Assembly (NCBI GenBank): GCA_913050215.1
Contig: CAJXBG010000004.1
Coordinates: 1 to 64,000 of the forward strand
Source: an uncultured Gammaproteobacteria bacterium
Lineage (GTDB): Bacteria > Pseudomonadota > Gammaproteobacteria > Pseudomonadales > Azotimanducaceae
Length of the DNA stretch: 64,000 nucleotides
Direction: 5' to 3'
Notes under the pieces: generated by a model
What the model saw: only the letters and a program-made list of their open reading frames with translations
What the model was told of the DNA's origin: nothing
Databases searched by the model: none
In this document: positions 17,301 to 25,954 of the stretch, one piece after another
Layout: each line of letters starts with the position of its first letter
Position numbering within the stretch: the stretch's first letter is position 1
Made by a program: the position numbers and the translations under genes

Positions 17301-18185
17301 ATGGCTGAACCAGTAAAGTATATTGACCGGACCCGCGATTATTACCTGTCTCAGGGTTATGCTAAACCTTATCAATGGGCGCATTTTGACCAGATCCCCT
17401 TTTCCAGATTAGCCAAACCGCTTTCCGAATGCCGAGCGACCTTGATTTCTACCAGTGACGTAGCGATACGCAACCCTGACGGAGAAGGTCGTGATAAGCG
17501 TCATGAAGATCTGGTAGGCAGTGCCTATGTCATTCCCACGGAGACACCTGAAGAACTATTGTTTAGTCGTCAGGAGCACTATGACCAGCATGCAACACAT
17601 CTAGATGATGTCAATTCCTACTTTCCAATATCCAGATTAAAGGAGCTGGTTGCGCTTGGTAGGCTGCAAAGCCTTGCGCCTCGGTGCCACGGTGTTTATA
17701 CCGCCTATAGTCAGAAACGTACGCTGGAAGTTGATGCGCCTGAGGTGCTGCGCAGGTGCCGAGAGGACGAAGTGGACATAGCGGTGCTTACCCCTGTGTG
17801 ACCCGTTTGCCACCAGACCGTGAGTCTGGTTGCCCGCCATCTTGAAGCTAACGGAATTCCAACCGTCATGATCGCGACTGCGAAAGATATTGTGCAGAAT
17901 TGTGGAGTACCCAGACTGTTGTTTGTTGATTTTCCCCTTGGTAACCCTTGTGGTGTTCCATTTGATATCAACATGCAGTCGGACATACTGGAGTCTGCCC
18001 TTGGTCTGTTAGAAACAGCCGAGCAATCAGGCGACACCACTGTCGCACCTTATGTTTGGCCTGAAGGTGAAGCATGGAAAGAGACAATATTTACATCTGA
18101 ACAGCCATTTCTTGAGGGTGAGGCATATGATAATTGGATGGCCGCGAAACAGCGTTATCGAAACCAAAAGAAAGAAGAGCGATAA
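17301..18185 (+). CDS. Selenoprotein, GrdB/PrdB (glycine/betaine/proline reductase B) family, in-frame UGA read as Sec
   Basis: Conventional reading gives a 166-residue ORF ending in VDIAVLTPV and a second ORF in the same frame. Read through the TGA at 17799-17801 they make one 294-residue protein with LTPV-U-PVCHQTVSLVARHLEANG, so Sec167 and Cys170 form a UxxC redox motif. Family similarity runs on both sides of the TGA. A stem-loop 17 bases after the TGA fits the bacterial SECIS rule. AGAGG precedes the ATG by eight bases. It is shorter than classical GrdB, and probably a redox protein of an aerobe rather than a fermentative reductase. A glutaredoxin-like gene follows directly. A simple nonsense mutation is the alternative. 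Confidence 0.88.
17802..17834 (+). promoter_or_regulatory. Candidate bacterial SECIS element
   Basis: Directly after the UGA, ACCAGAC (17812-17818) pairs perfectly with GTCTGGT (17824-17830), closing the five-base loop CGTGA. Two further pairs (G-C and C-G) follow beyond a single C-U mismatch. The loop begins 17 nt after the UGA and has G at its second position. Bacterial SECIS elements are known to need a small apical loop with G in the first two bases at about 16-37 nt from the UGA, so this site satisfies the rule. It is also coding sequence. Confidence 0.8.
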
Positions 18186-18431
18186 ATGGGACAACCAGAG
18201 CTGATTATATACTCAACGCCCCTTTGTGCGCCCTGTGACGTGTTGAAACGGATCCTGACTACCGAAGGACTGAGCTTTGAGGTTAAAGACTTGATGGTCG
18301 ATGAAGCCGCAGCGGAATTAATGGACCAAAATAGTATCCGGACCGTGCCTGTGCTAGGTATCAACGGGGCGCTGCATCACGGGGATGCATTGAGACCTGA
18401 AAAACTGGTAGCACTTTTGGATTTCGAATAA
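18186..18431 (+). CDS. Glutaredoxin-like protein
   Basis: An 81-residue thioredoxin-fold protein. LIIYSTPLCAPCDVLKRIL carries the CxxC active site (CAPC), TVPV the cis-Pro, and HHGDAL the end of the fold. It begins immediately after the selenoprotein stop (TAA then ATG with no gap), so the two are almost certainly co-transcribed. By position it may reduce the selenenylsulfide of the Sec protein; this is inference. The length matches short glutaredoxins. Confidence 0.88.
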   Translation: MGQPELIIYSTPLCAPCDVLKRILTTEGLSFEVKDLMVDEAAAELMDQNSIRTVPVLGINGALHHGDALRPEKLVALLDFE

Positions 18432-18591
18432 GAGCAGATTCAAGTTCAGCAAAAATATTTCGTTCAAGTTTTTTTCAGGGTTTGGAGCGCGTACGATCAG
18501 GATTGCTGTACCAGACCATTGTCGGTAGCATCGTGGTTACCTTTTGACCGCCTCCATTCGGGCCGTTTTTTATGTTTTTACGGGAGTATAT

Positions 18592-19983
18592 GTGAGCAAT
18601 CTGGTTGAACAACTCGCGCTTATTGTTGGTGACAAAGCTGTCCTCAGTGGTGAAATGCTCAAAGAGCGTGCGACATCGTATTGGGATTCCGCACCCACGC
18701 AGGCGCAGGTTTTGGTCAAGCCTGCATCCACAGAAGAAGTGAGTCGTATTCTTGCTCACTGCTTCAGTCTGAATCAGAGTGTTGTGATACAAGGCGGCTT
18801 AACCGGCGTGGTCGCCGGTGCAAAATCAGCGAGTGATGATGTCATTTTGTCGCTGGAACGTCTGACTGAAATTGAGGCAATCGACAGCCAAGAAGGCGTA
18901 GCCACAGTGCAAGCCGGGGTTGTTTTGCAGCGGCTTCAAGAGGAGTTGGCAACTAAAAATTTGCTTTTTCCGCTGGATTTAGGTGCTCGGGGCAGTTGCA
19001 CTATCGGGGGGAATGTAGCGACGAATGCTGGAGGCATTAACGTACTCCGATATGGCATGGTGAGAAATCTAGTGGTGGGGCTTGAAGTCGTATTGATGGA
19101 CGGGACGATAATGTCGTCTATGTATCCCATGTTAAAAAATAATACTGGCTATGATTTAAAGCAACTCTTCGTTGGCAGCGAGGGGACGCTAGGCGTTATC
19201 ACGAAGGTCATGGTTCGATTGTTCCCCCTTCCTACCAGTCGGCAGACTGCGATGATCGCTGTTGACTCGTTTGAGCATGTGATCGATTTGTTAAATCAGT
19301 TCCGCAAGGGACTCGCAGGTACACTGAGCGCCTTTGAGGTTATGTGGCAGAAATACTATTGCGGCGTCACTGGAGACGGCGATCACAAGCCGCCGATGAG
19401 CAGAGACTATCCTTTTTACATTCTGGTCGAAGCAGAGGGTTTTGATAATTCCTCTGATCGATTTCGTTTTGAGAAGTTGTTGGAGATAGCTTTCGAGCAG
19501 GGGAAGATTTGTGATGCCATCATTCCAACATCTGATCGAGAAAGGGCTGAGTTATGGATCGTAAGAGAAGAATTTGATCCATTGCTTCCCTCGTATCTTT
19601 ATGATGTTAGCCTGCCGCTAAAACATATGCTCGAGTACACAGATGAGCTTGAGCAAAGACTGAAAGCCGAAATCGGCAATGTTGAAAGTGTGGTGTTCGG
19701 TCATATCGCTGACGGCAACCTCCATATATTCGTGCGTCCTTCAAGTGATCAAGCTTATGCCAAACCTAACGAGCATGAGGAGGTGAACAAGATTGTGTAT
19801 GGTTCGCTGAAAAATTACGGTGGTTCGGTATCGGCAGAGCATGGTATTGGTCTGGAAAAAATGGCATGGCTGAATATTAATCGCAGTCATACGGAATTGA
19901 ACCTGATGCGCTCGATAAAATGCGCACTTGATCCTAAAAACCTGCTCAACCCCGGCAAAGTGTTTTCATTAGCTAATCTATGA
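18592..19983 (+). CDS. FAD-binding oxidase, GlcD / D-2-hydroxyacid dehydrogenase type
   Basis: A 463-residue flavoprotein of the FAD-binding type 4 (VAO) family. It holds VIQGGLTGVVAGA, LGARGSCTIGGNVATNAGGIN and NNTGYDLKQLFVGSEGTLGVIT for FAD binding, and the C-terminal SAEHGIGLEKMAWL with the family His. Members oxidise D-lactate, glycolate or D-2-hydroxyglutarate. I chose the GTG at 18592 because GGGAG lies six bases upstream; a TTG at 18544 is open but has no such site. The stop overlaps the next gene as ATGA. Confidence 0.9.
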   Translation: MSNLVEQLALIVGDKAVLSGEMLKERATSYWDSAPTQAQVLVKPASTEEVSRILAHCFSLNQSVVIQGGLTGVVAGAKSASDDVILSLERLTEIEAIDSQEGVATVQAGVVLQRLQEELATKNLLFPLDLGARGSCTIGGNVATNAGGINVLRYGMVRNLVVGLEVVLMDGTIMSSMYPMLKNNTGYDLKQLFVGSEGTLGVITKVMVRLFPLPTSRQTAMIAVDSFEHVIDLLNQFRKGLAGTLSAFEVMWQKYYCGVTGDGDHKPPMSRDYPFYILVEAEGFDNSSDRFRFEKLLEIAFEQGKICDAIIPTSDRERAELWIVREEFDPLLPSYLYDVSLPLKHMLEYTDELEQRLKAEIGNVESVVFGHIADGNLHIFVRPSSDQAYAKPNEHEEVNKIVYGSLKNYGGSVSAEHGIGLEKMAWLNINRSHTELNLMRSIKCALDPKNLLNPGKVFSLANL

Positions 19984-21167
19984 CTATCAAGCATGTCGCA
20001 TCTTCGCTTGAATTTGACTCGGGATTTCAATCTCGACTTGTTGAGTGGCGTCATCTTCTGCACCGTTCTCCTGAATTCGGTTTTGATGAGGTCTTCACAT
20101 CAAATTTTATTGCGGACAAGCTTGAAAGTTTCGGTGTCAAAGTTGTTAGGGGTATTGGTAAGACGGGCGTGCTTGGCATTCTGCAAAAAGGAGGCGGCTT
20201 AAATAGCATTGGACTGCGCGCGGATATGGATGCGCTGAAGATTCAGGAGCAAAACGAGTTTGCCTACCGGTCGCAGTATGATGGAATGATGCACGCCTGT
20301 GGGCATGATGGCCACTCTGCCATGTTGTTAGGGGCGGCAGAATATCTGGCCGACAGAGTAGCGTTTTCCGGGACGGTGTACTTTATTTTTCAGCCGGCAG
20401 AGGAACACGGTAAAGGCGCCAGGGCGATGATCAAAGACGGCCTGTTCAACGACTATAATATTGATGCCGTATATGGTCTGCATAACTTGCCCGGGTTACC
20501 CGCGGGTACATTCGCTATTCGTCCAGGGTCTATTATGGCGAGTGAAAGCAGCTTCCATATCCAACTTATAGGCAAAGGCGGTCATGCTGCGATGCCCTAC
20601 ATGACGGTAGACATCATGCTTTTGGCATCACAAATTGTTGTCGCATTGCAATCTATCGTATCCAGAAACTTGAACGTGTTGTCAAAACCAGCCGTCGTTT
20701 CAGTGACAGAGTTTCTAACCGATGGCACCGTAAATGTATTACCCTCAAAAATTTCTCTGAAGGGTGATTGTCGCTGTTTCTCAGATGAAACGCTCCAGCA
20801 TTTGAAGGATTCAATGGCGCGAGTCGTTGCCGGATTGTGTGCATCCGCCGGTGCAGAATACACGTTTGATTTTGAAACAGTCTTCCCCGCAACAGTCAAT
20901 CATCCGGAACAAACTTCTGTTGCTATACAGGTTGCCGAGCAGGTGTTTGGTGCGGGCAAGGTAAATGGAAATTGTGATCGATTTACTATTTCTGAAGACT
21001 TCGCCAATATGTTGGAGGTTCGACCGGGCTGTTACGGCTTGATCGGTAACGGCGGAGAGGAGGGCAGTGGTTGCGCGCTTCACAATCCCCAATATGACTT
21101 TAATGACGAAATTTTGGTCGAGGGCGTCAAATACTGGGTCAAGTTAGCTGAGACGGTGTTGGCTTAG
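19980..21167 (+). CDS. M20 family amidohydrolase (hippurate / N-acyl amino acid hydrolase type)
   Basis: A 395-residue metal-dependent amidohydrolase of the M20D subfamily. RADMDALKI, MHACGHDGHSAML, PAEEHGKGA and the C-terminal ALHNPQYDFND provide the metal ligands and catalytic Glu. The family removes acyl groups from N-acyl amino acids or similar amides in the cytosol. Its start overlaps the flavoprotein stop by four bases, so the pair is translationally coupled. It may supply a 2-hydroxy or amino acid for the flavoprotein; this is inference. Confidence 0.92.
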   Translation: MTIKHVASSLEFDSGFQSRLVEWRHLLHRSPEFGFDEVFTSNFIADKLESFGVKVVRGIGKTGVLGILQKGGGLNSIGLRADMDALKIQEQNEFAYRSQYDGMMHACGHDGHSAMLLGAAEYLADRVAFSGTVYFIFQPAEEHGKGARAMIKDGLFNDYNIDAVYGLHNLPGLPAGTFAIRPGSIMASESSFHIQLIGKGGHAAMPYMTVDIMLLASQIVVALQSIVSRNLNVLSKPAVVSVTEFLTDGTVNVLPSKISLKGDCRCFSDETLQHLKDSMARVVAGLCASAGAEYTFDFETVFPATVNHPEQTSVAIQVAEQVFGAGKVNGNCDRFTISEDFANMLEVRPGCYGLIGNGGEEGSGCALHNPQYDFNDEILVEGVKYWVKLAETVLA

Positions 21168-21187
21168 TCCACGTTCCATTTATTGCG

Positions 21188-22072
21188 TTACAACCCTCGA
21201 AGGTTGCAACCTTTGCGTTCTAGGATAGGTCTTAGCTCACGATATGCGGCCGGGGTATCCATTAGCGGTATGCGTGGGTACAAATGATGTATCACGTGGT
21301 ACTGCATACCGGAAGAGCCGACATTTCCTAGATGGCTTCTAAAAGCCTCAGTATCTTTGTATCTCCCTGTAGCGCTGCCCGGATGATGTGGTTTCCAGCT
21401 CAAATAATACGGGATATAGACTTGCGCAATATGCATGGGTATCCACCATAGCAATGCAGCCTCAATTGCATAGCCGGTCAATGCCAGACCGTATAAGACC
21501 AACATATATAAGGTTCTCACTACGACGGCTTCGATCATCAGATTTGATCTGCCAGTGCGAACAAGTGCCTCACTGTACCGATCCTCCTCGCCTGTATGTC
21601 CGGGTTGCATTTTTGTCAGGTGTTTTCTAAAAAAATTCAACCGGTCGCTTGCGTGCACATCATAGTCAGGGTCAAGGTCTGGATCATTTGCGTGGTTATG
21701 ATGTTCCATATGTGTGTGGCGTAAATAACGGAAAGGTGTTGCAAACGGGATGAGCGAGACATGCCCTAGCAGTTCATTCAACCAACGTAACGGCTGCCCC
21801 CTCCGAGCGATGATACTGTGTTGCGCATCATGTGAGGGCAGATAGGCTAGCGTGACGTTCAGCACTGCAATAGGAAAAGCTATCCATAACGGCAGAATAT
21901 CCATCAGCACAAGCGGCCAGAGCGCAAGCCAAACTAAAGTATTCGTAAATCCCCAGGCAATAATACCAATTGGGAATTTTTGCATGTATTTTGCGGCAAT
22001 TTTCCGCTCCATTGCATCAAGTTCATCATCGCTCAGCACATCCCAGTCAATCGTATCGGCTACTTGATCCAT
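21188..22072 (-). CDS. Fatty acid desaturase family protein
   Basis: A 294-residue membrane di-iron desaturase. The three histidine boxes are HDAQHS, HTHMEHHNH and HVIHHLYP. Hydrophobic pairs lie at about residues 38-80 and 165-200. The long H-box spacing and the N-terminal charged segment are typical of the acyl-lipid or beta-carotene hydroxylase type. Its start overlaps the end of a small membrane protein gene by 13 bases, suggesting coupled expression. The exact lipid is unknown. Confidence 0.88.
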   Translation of the reverse strand: MDQVADTIDWDVLSDDELDAMERKIAAKYMQKFPIGIIAWGFTNTLVWLALWPLVLMDILPLWIAFPIAVLNVTLAYLPSHDAQHSIIARRGQPLRWLNELLGHVSLIPFATPFRYLRHTHMEHHNHANDPDLDPDYDVHASDRLNFFRKHLTKMQPGHTGEEDRYSEALVRTGRSNLMIEAVVVRTLYMLVLYGLALTGYAIEAALLWWIPMHIAQVYIPYYLSWKPHHPGSATGRYKDTEAFRSHLGNVGSSGMQYHVIHHLYPRIPLMDTPAAYRELRPILERKGCNLRGL

Positions 22073-22269
22073 ATCCAGCTCCCCCTAAAGTGCGCCATGA
22101 GTCCGAACGCACCACCGGCGATTAATCCTGCGATTATTGCGGGCGTGCCTGGCACCATGAGCTCAAGCGCTATCAGTGTTTGCGTTGTCAATGGCGCTAA
22201 GAACGCGATCGAAAATACAAGCGGTGAGAAAAGCCAGCGAAGCGCTGTCTGGATTGTATTTTTAAGCAC
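22060..22269 (-). CDS. Small two-helix membrane protein
   Basis: A 69-residue protein with two hydrophobic segments (about 14-35 and 40-58), ending in RGSWIWIK. Start is GTG at 22269, with GAGG about seven bases before it. It overlaps the desaturase start by 13 bases in another frame. I do not recognise the family. The good start site, composition and overlap support a real gene, perhaps an accessory subunit of the desaturase. Confidence 0.55.
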   Translation of the reverse strand: MLKNTIQTALRWLFSPLVFSIAFLAPLTTQTLIALELMVPGTPAIIAGLIAGGAFGLMAHFRGSWIWIK

Positions 22270-22351
22270 AGAGATACCTCAAATCACAATGACCTAGGCA
22301 TTCTAGAAGAACAATGTAGTCGTTGTCTACATTAGATTTAGGCCACGCTTG

Positions 22352-23440
22352 TTATGAATTATTGAGAGAATTTGCAAATCGACAGAGTGATCCCAGTGTC
22401 TCGTGATAGAGATCAGGCGTAATATCTGGAAAAGAAAGGTCACCGGCGTGCGAGGTACCGTGAACAGTGCGGGCGATGGCGGGGACCCCTGCAGCTATCA
22501 GCTTTCGATAGAATGCGAGTCCCTCGTCTCTGAGAGGATCGAGTTCATTGACAGAAATGACGTGCGGCGGCAGTCCCTGAAGTTCTTCGATCGGGCAGTG
22601 GTATGGCCACGCCAGCGGATTGGTAGGGTGTTCACCTTCAGGATCATACACACGAACCAGTAAAGCCATCTGGTTACAGTCAATGCCATATCCGTCATTC
22701 TCAATGAGCGAGGCCAGAGCAGGGGGTGGATTAAAGTAGGCGCCTGAAATATAGGGGCAGCAGGCATAAACCCCATTGATCTGCGCCAGCCAACCCTCTT
22801 TTTTTGCCTTGAGGGTCGTCGCTATCGCCAGATTCCCGCCGCCGGATTCACCGGAAATAACGATGGAAGATATACCCAAACGTTCTCTATTTTCATCGAC
22901 CCAGTTAACTGCTGTGGCACAGTCATTCAACCCTGCTGGAAATGGATGGTTACCCAGTTTTCCTCCGCCGTTTCTAAACTCCACACCGATAACGCGGAGT
23001 CCTGCGCTAGCGAGGTCGTTTCGCCAGCGAACAAACCCCGGATCTGCCGCTGTCATCAGTACCATACCACCACCATGTGTGTGAACAATGCAGGGACCCG
23101 GTTTAGTTGTATCGGTTGGTGTGTGCACATACAGGGTAATGTCGTTGCCATCCACGCCTTTGATCGTTTCGATTGTATTGATGACATTGTCATAGTTTGG
23201 CATGGCGTCTTCCATTATCGAATGCCTTATGGCGGCAGTATCCTCAAATGTTTTTGTATATTCGATCGCCGTTTTTATCGAAGCGCGCGTCGCATCTGGC
23301 GCCTCCGGTGAGGGTATCGCCGCAGCCATTTTAAAGGCAGCAGCTATTCGTGGGTCGGTTCTAGGATCAGTTTCGATAGAAAGATTAGGGTTGCCCAGTT
23401 TTCCGGGTAGTATCGTTTGCGGGTCGTTTTGATTGTTCAT
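22352..23440 (-). CDS. Alpha/beta hydrolase, HSL-type esterase
   Basis: A 362-residue esterase of the hormone-sensitive-lipase family. It has the oxyanion motif VHTHGGGMVLM, the nucleophile elbow SGESGGGNLA, an Asp in NELDPLRDEG, and the His in HGTSHAGDL. An N-terminal helical cap of about 80 residues precedes the HGGG. No signal peptide is seen, so it acts in the cytosol. It probably cleaves small carboxylic esters. It faces the symporter gene divergently across 201 bases. Confidence 0.9.
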   Translation of the reverse strand: MNNQNDPQTILPGKLGNPNLSIETDPRTDPRIAAAFKMAAAIPSPEAPDATRASIKTAIEYTKTFEDTAAIRHSIMEDAMPNYDNVINTIETIKGVDGNDITLYVHTPTDTTKPGPCIVHTHGGGMVLMTAADPGFVRWRNDLASAGLRVIGVEFRNGGGKLGNHPFPAGLNDCATAVNWVDENRERLGISSIVISGESGGGNLAIATTLKAKKEGWLAQINGVYACCPYISGAYFNPPPALASLIENDGYGIDCNQMALLVRVYDPEGEHPTNPLAWPYHCPIEELQGLPPHVISVNELDPLRDEGLAFYRKLIAAGVPAIARTVHGTSHAGDLSFPDITPDLYHETLGSLCRFANSLNNS

Positions 23441-23641
23441 TGTGTTTTGCTTCCTATTCTATGCGGTATAAGTTTACTGCGATTTGGTATCGAACGTTAG
23501 CGTGTGGTCCTCCTGTAACAAGCAAAACAAATCTAGATTATGTTTGACCCTGTTTCGGCCAAGAACACCGCAATGTTGAGGCGCGATTAGCCATCCGGGT
23601 GTGTTATCTTCTCCACACAACAATAATCTCAGGCAGTCTAC

Positions 23642-25015
23642 ATGGGCACGACATTCCCCGGTGTTATCTCTTTTGCGTTTATGGTGAGTCTGATCCTGCT
23701 TGGCGTAGGGCTTCGTGCACGAATACGACTGCTTCAGCTTGCGTTGGTCCCATCCAGTCTTATTGCCGGAATCACAGGTTTTGTGCTGATAAACACTGAT
23801 CTGTCGTTTGGCTTTGAGAGTAGCGACTTCACAGCTTTTGCGTTTCACTTTTTTACCTTGAGCTTTATGTCTCTTGTATTAACGGGGAAAGAACCGGCTG
23901 ATCGAGGAACGCCTGCCACATCGATAGTACGCGGTGGTAGTTGGCTTTCGTTCATCTGGGTGATGAGTCTGGTTTTGCAGGGCGTGACTGGTATTGGGAT
24001 CATCATTCTTTACGACTATCTAACCGGCAGTGAGTTATCTTACTTCTTGGGTGCTATTGCGACTCACGGGTTTACTCAGGGGCCAGGGCAAGCCCTTGCC
24101 CTGGGTTCTATTTGGGAAGGCGAGCTGGGTATAAAACACGCGGTAGATTTTGGACTTATTTATGCCTCTGCTGGTTTTGTGGCGGCTTTTCTGATTGGCG
24201 TGCCCATTGCCAGAATCGCCATCAGTCGAGGTATGAATCAAAACAAGTCTGCAGTTATTGACGAAGAATTTTTGTCTGGTCTTTCGCTTCAGGGACGCGA
24301 ACCTTCGGCAGGCAAGCAGGTCACTCACGCCGCTAACGTCGATTCCTTTGCATTTCATCTGGCGATTCTAGGCGTTGCTTATTTGCTCACTGATACATAT
24401 CTAAGATTCGCTCAAGGATACACGAACGATGTGCAAATTGGAGACGTGCATTTAGGTTTGTTCTTCAGTCACAACCTTTTCTTTTTCCATGGTTTGATGG
24501 TATGCATGGTTTTGCGAAGTGCTCTAGATAGATTCGGGCTAGGACATATCATAGACAATGACACGCAAAAACGTATCACGGGGTCGTCGGTTGACCTGAT
24601 GGTGGTAGGTACAATCATGAGTATTCAGTTTGCGCTACTGGCTACGTACATTGTGCCAATTCTATTGACTTGTCTGGCAGTATCATTGGTTACTGCGCTC
24701 TTGTGTTTTGGCTTTGGTCGCTTGTTAGGTTCATTTAGCGTTGAACGAGCAGTGACGATTTTTGGGTGTTGTACCGGCTCGACAGGTAGTGGTTTGTTAT
24801 TGTTGCGTATACTCGATCCTGATTTCTCAACACCCATCGCCAAAGAGCTGGCGTTCTTTAATATAGCGATTATTTTTCTGGGATTTCATGTCTTAACAAT
24901 CATGGCACCTATTTTACCAACCTTTGATTTGCTGACGATTTGTGCTGTATATCTGGGCACTTTTCTCGTCGGCGCAGGCTTACTCACGATCGCTAACCGA
25001 AGGCAGTGGATCTAA
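23642..25015 (+). CDS. Sodium/glutamate symporter (GltS) family protein
   Basis: A 457-residue inner-membrane carrier with about 12 hydrophobic segments and two inverted repeats. The two re-entrant-like motifs are ATHGFTQGPGQALALG and GCCTGSTGSGLLLLRILDPD, which match the paired Gly-rich signatures of GltS. The family imports glutamate with sodium, but divergent members take other anions, so the substrate is open. ATG at 23642 is preceded by AGGCAG. It is followed by a secreted esterase gene on the same strand. Confidence 0.85.
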   Translation: MGTTFPGVISFAFMVSLILLGVGLRARIRLLQLALVPSSLIAGITGFVLINTDLSFGFESSDFTAFAFHFFTLSFMSLVLTGKEPADRGTPATSIVRGGSWLSFIWVMSLVLQGVTGIGIIILYDYLTGSELSYFLGAIATHGFTQGPGQALALGSIWEGELGIKHAVDFGLIYASAGFVAAFLIGVPIARIAISRGMNQNKSAVIDEEFLSGLSLQGREPSAGKQVTHAANVDSFAFHLAILGVAYLLTDTYLRFAQGYTNDVQIGDVHLGLFFSHNLFFFHGLMVCMVLRSALDRFGLGHIIDNDTQKRITGSSVDLMVVGTIMSIQFALLATYIVPILLTCLAVSLVTALLCFGFGRLLGSFSVERAVTIFGCCTGSTGSGLLLLRILDPDFSTPIAKELAFFNIAIIFLGFHVLTIMAPILPTFDLLTICAVYLGTFLVGAGLLTIANRRQWI

Positions 25016-25046
25016 CGATATTAATTTTTAGCTGAGAACTCAATCA

Positions 25047-25946
25047 ATGCGACAACGGTATTTTTCCATCAAAGTGTTTCTACACGCCATGCTCGTAGTT
25101 TGTTGCCACGAAGTAACACTCGCTGCCAGTTATGAGATGGCTGATACCCAGATGCATGTTATGCAAACATCTGATACGAGGAATCAGGACTACATGCTGT
25201 ACGTGCAGCTCCCGACAGGTTACGAAGATCCTGGCAATCGACATAAGCATTACCCAGTGATCTATCTGCTTGACCCCTATTGGGATTTTCCGGTGGTTGC
25301 AGGCGCAAGAAGTGGGTTGGTTTTTGACGGCATTGTACCCGAGTATATTGTGGTGGGGATCGGTTACTCGACACAGGGTCAAGTAGAGGAGGGTGATATC
25401 GTCAATATTCTTAGGCAAATTGATTACAGCCCCGTGCGAGATAACGCAGACGCGAATACGGGAGATGCCGCAGCGTTTATGTCATTTATTAAATCTAGGG
25501 TGATACCTTTTGTCGAAGACAGTTACCGGATCGCAGACTATCGCGTTTTCGCCGGCACTTCATGGGGAGGTCTATTTAGTCTGTACCTTATGTTCGAGAA
25601 TCCAGGGATGTTTCAGGGACATATCGCCATAGCGCCAGCGGTTGGATATTTTCATCGTTGGGCGTTTGTAAAAGAGTCGCTGTTCTACGGCGCTGATCCC
25701 GTTCATGGGCTTGATCCTGCCGGTCAAGCGCTTCCTACCAGACTTTATATGTCGGTTGGAAGCAACGACCAATTGGGTAATTTTACCCGTGAATCTATTG
25801 CCTTCAGCGAGCTACTGAAAGGACGGGAATATGAAGGGCTAAATTTCAAATTCGAAGTTAAGCAAAACGAACACCATGCTAGCGTCAAGCTCGCTTCATT
25901 TGGCCAGGCGCTCAAACATGCGTTTGGTGGCTACGACGCGCGGTAG
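25047..25946 (+). CDS. Exported alpha/beta hydrolase, esterase D family
   Basis: A 299-residue hydrolase with a likely signal peptide in residues 1-27 (ending TLAAS). HYPVIYLLDPYWDFP begins the fold, FAGTSWGGLFSLYL gives the GxSxGG nucleophile, and NEHHASVKLASF the His. It resembles periplasmic IroE/Fes-like and feruloyl-type esterases. It lies 31 bases after the symporter gene, so it could release a compound that the symporter imports. This is inference. Confidence 0.87.
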   Translation: MRQRYFSIKVFLHAMLVVCCHEVTLAASYEMADTQMHVMQTSDTRNQDYMLYVQLPTGYEDPGNRHKHYPVIYLLDPYWDFPVVAGARSGLVFDGIVPEYIVVGIGYSTQGQVEEGDIVNILRQIDYSPVRDNADANTGDAAAFMSFIKSRVIPFVEDSYRIADYRVFAGTSWGGLFSLYLMFENPGMFQGHIAIAPAVGYFHRWAFVKESLFYGADPVHGLDPAGQALPTRLYMSVGSNDQLGNFTRESIAFSELLKGREYEGLNFKFEVKQNEHHASVKLASFGQALKHAFGGYDAR

Positions 25947-25954
25947 TATGCAAC

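Noticed and set aside
17799-17801. TGA as a normal stop or nonsense mutation in the GrdB-family gene
   Set aside because: Coding similarity and frame continue on both sides, the site falls where Cys or Sec belongs in a UxxC motif, and a SECIS-like hairpin with correct spacing follows. Pseudogene status remains the alternative but is less likely.
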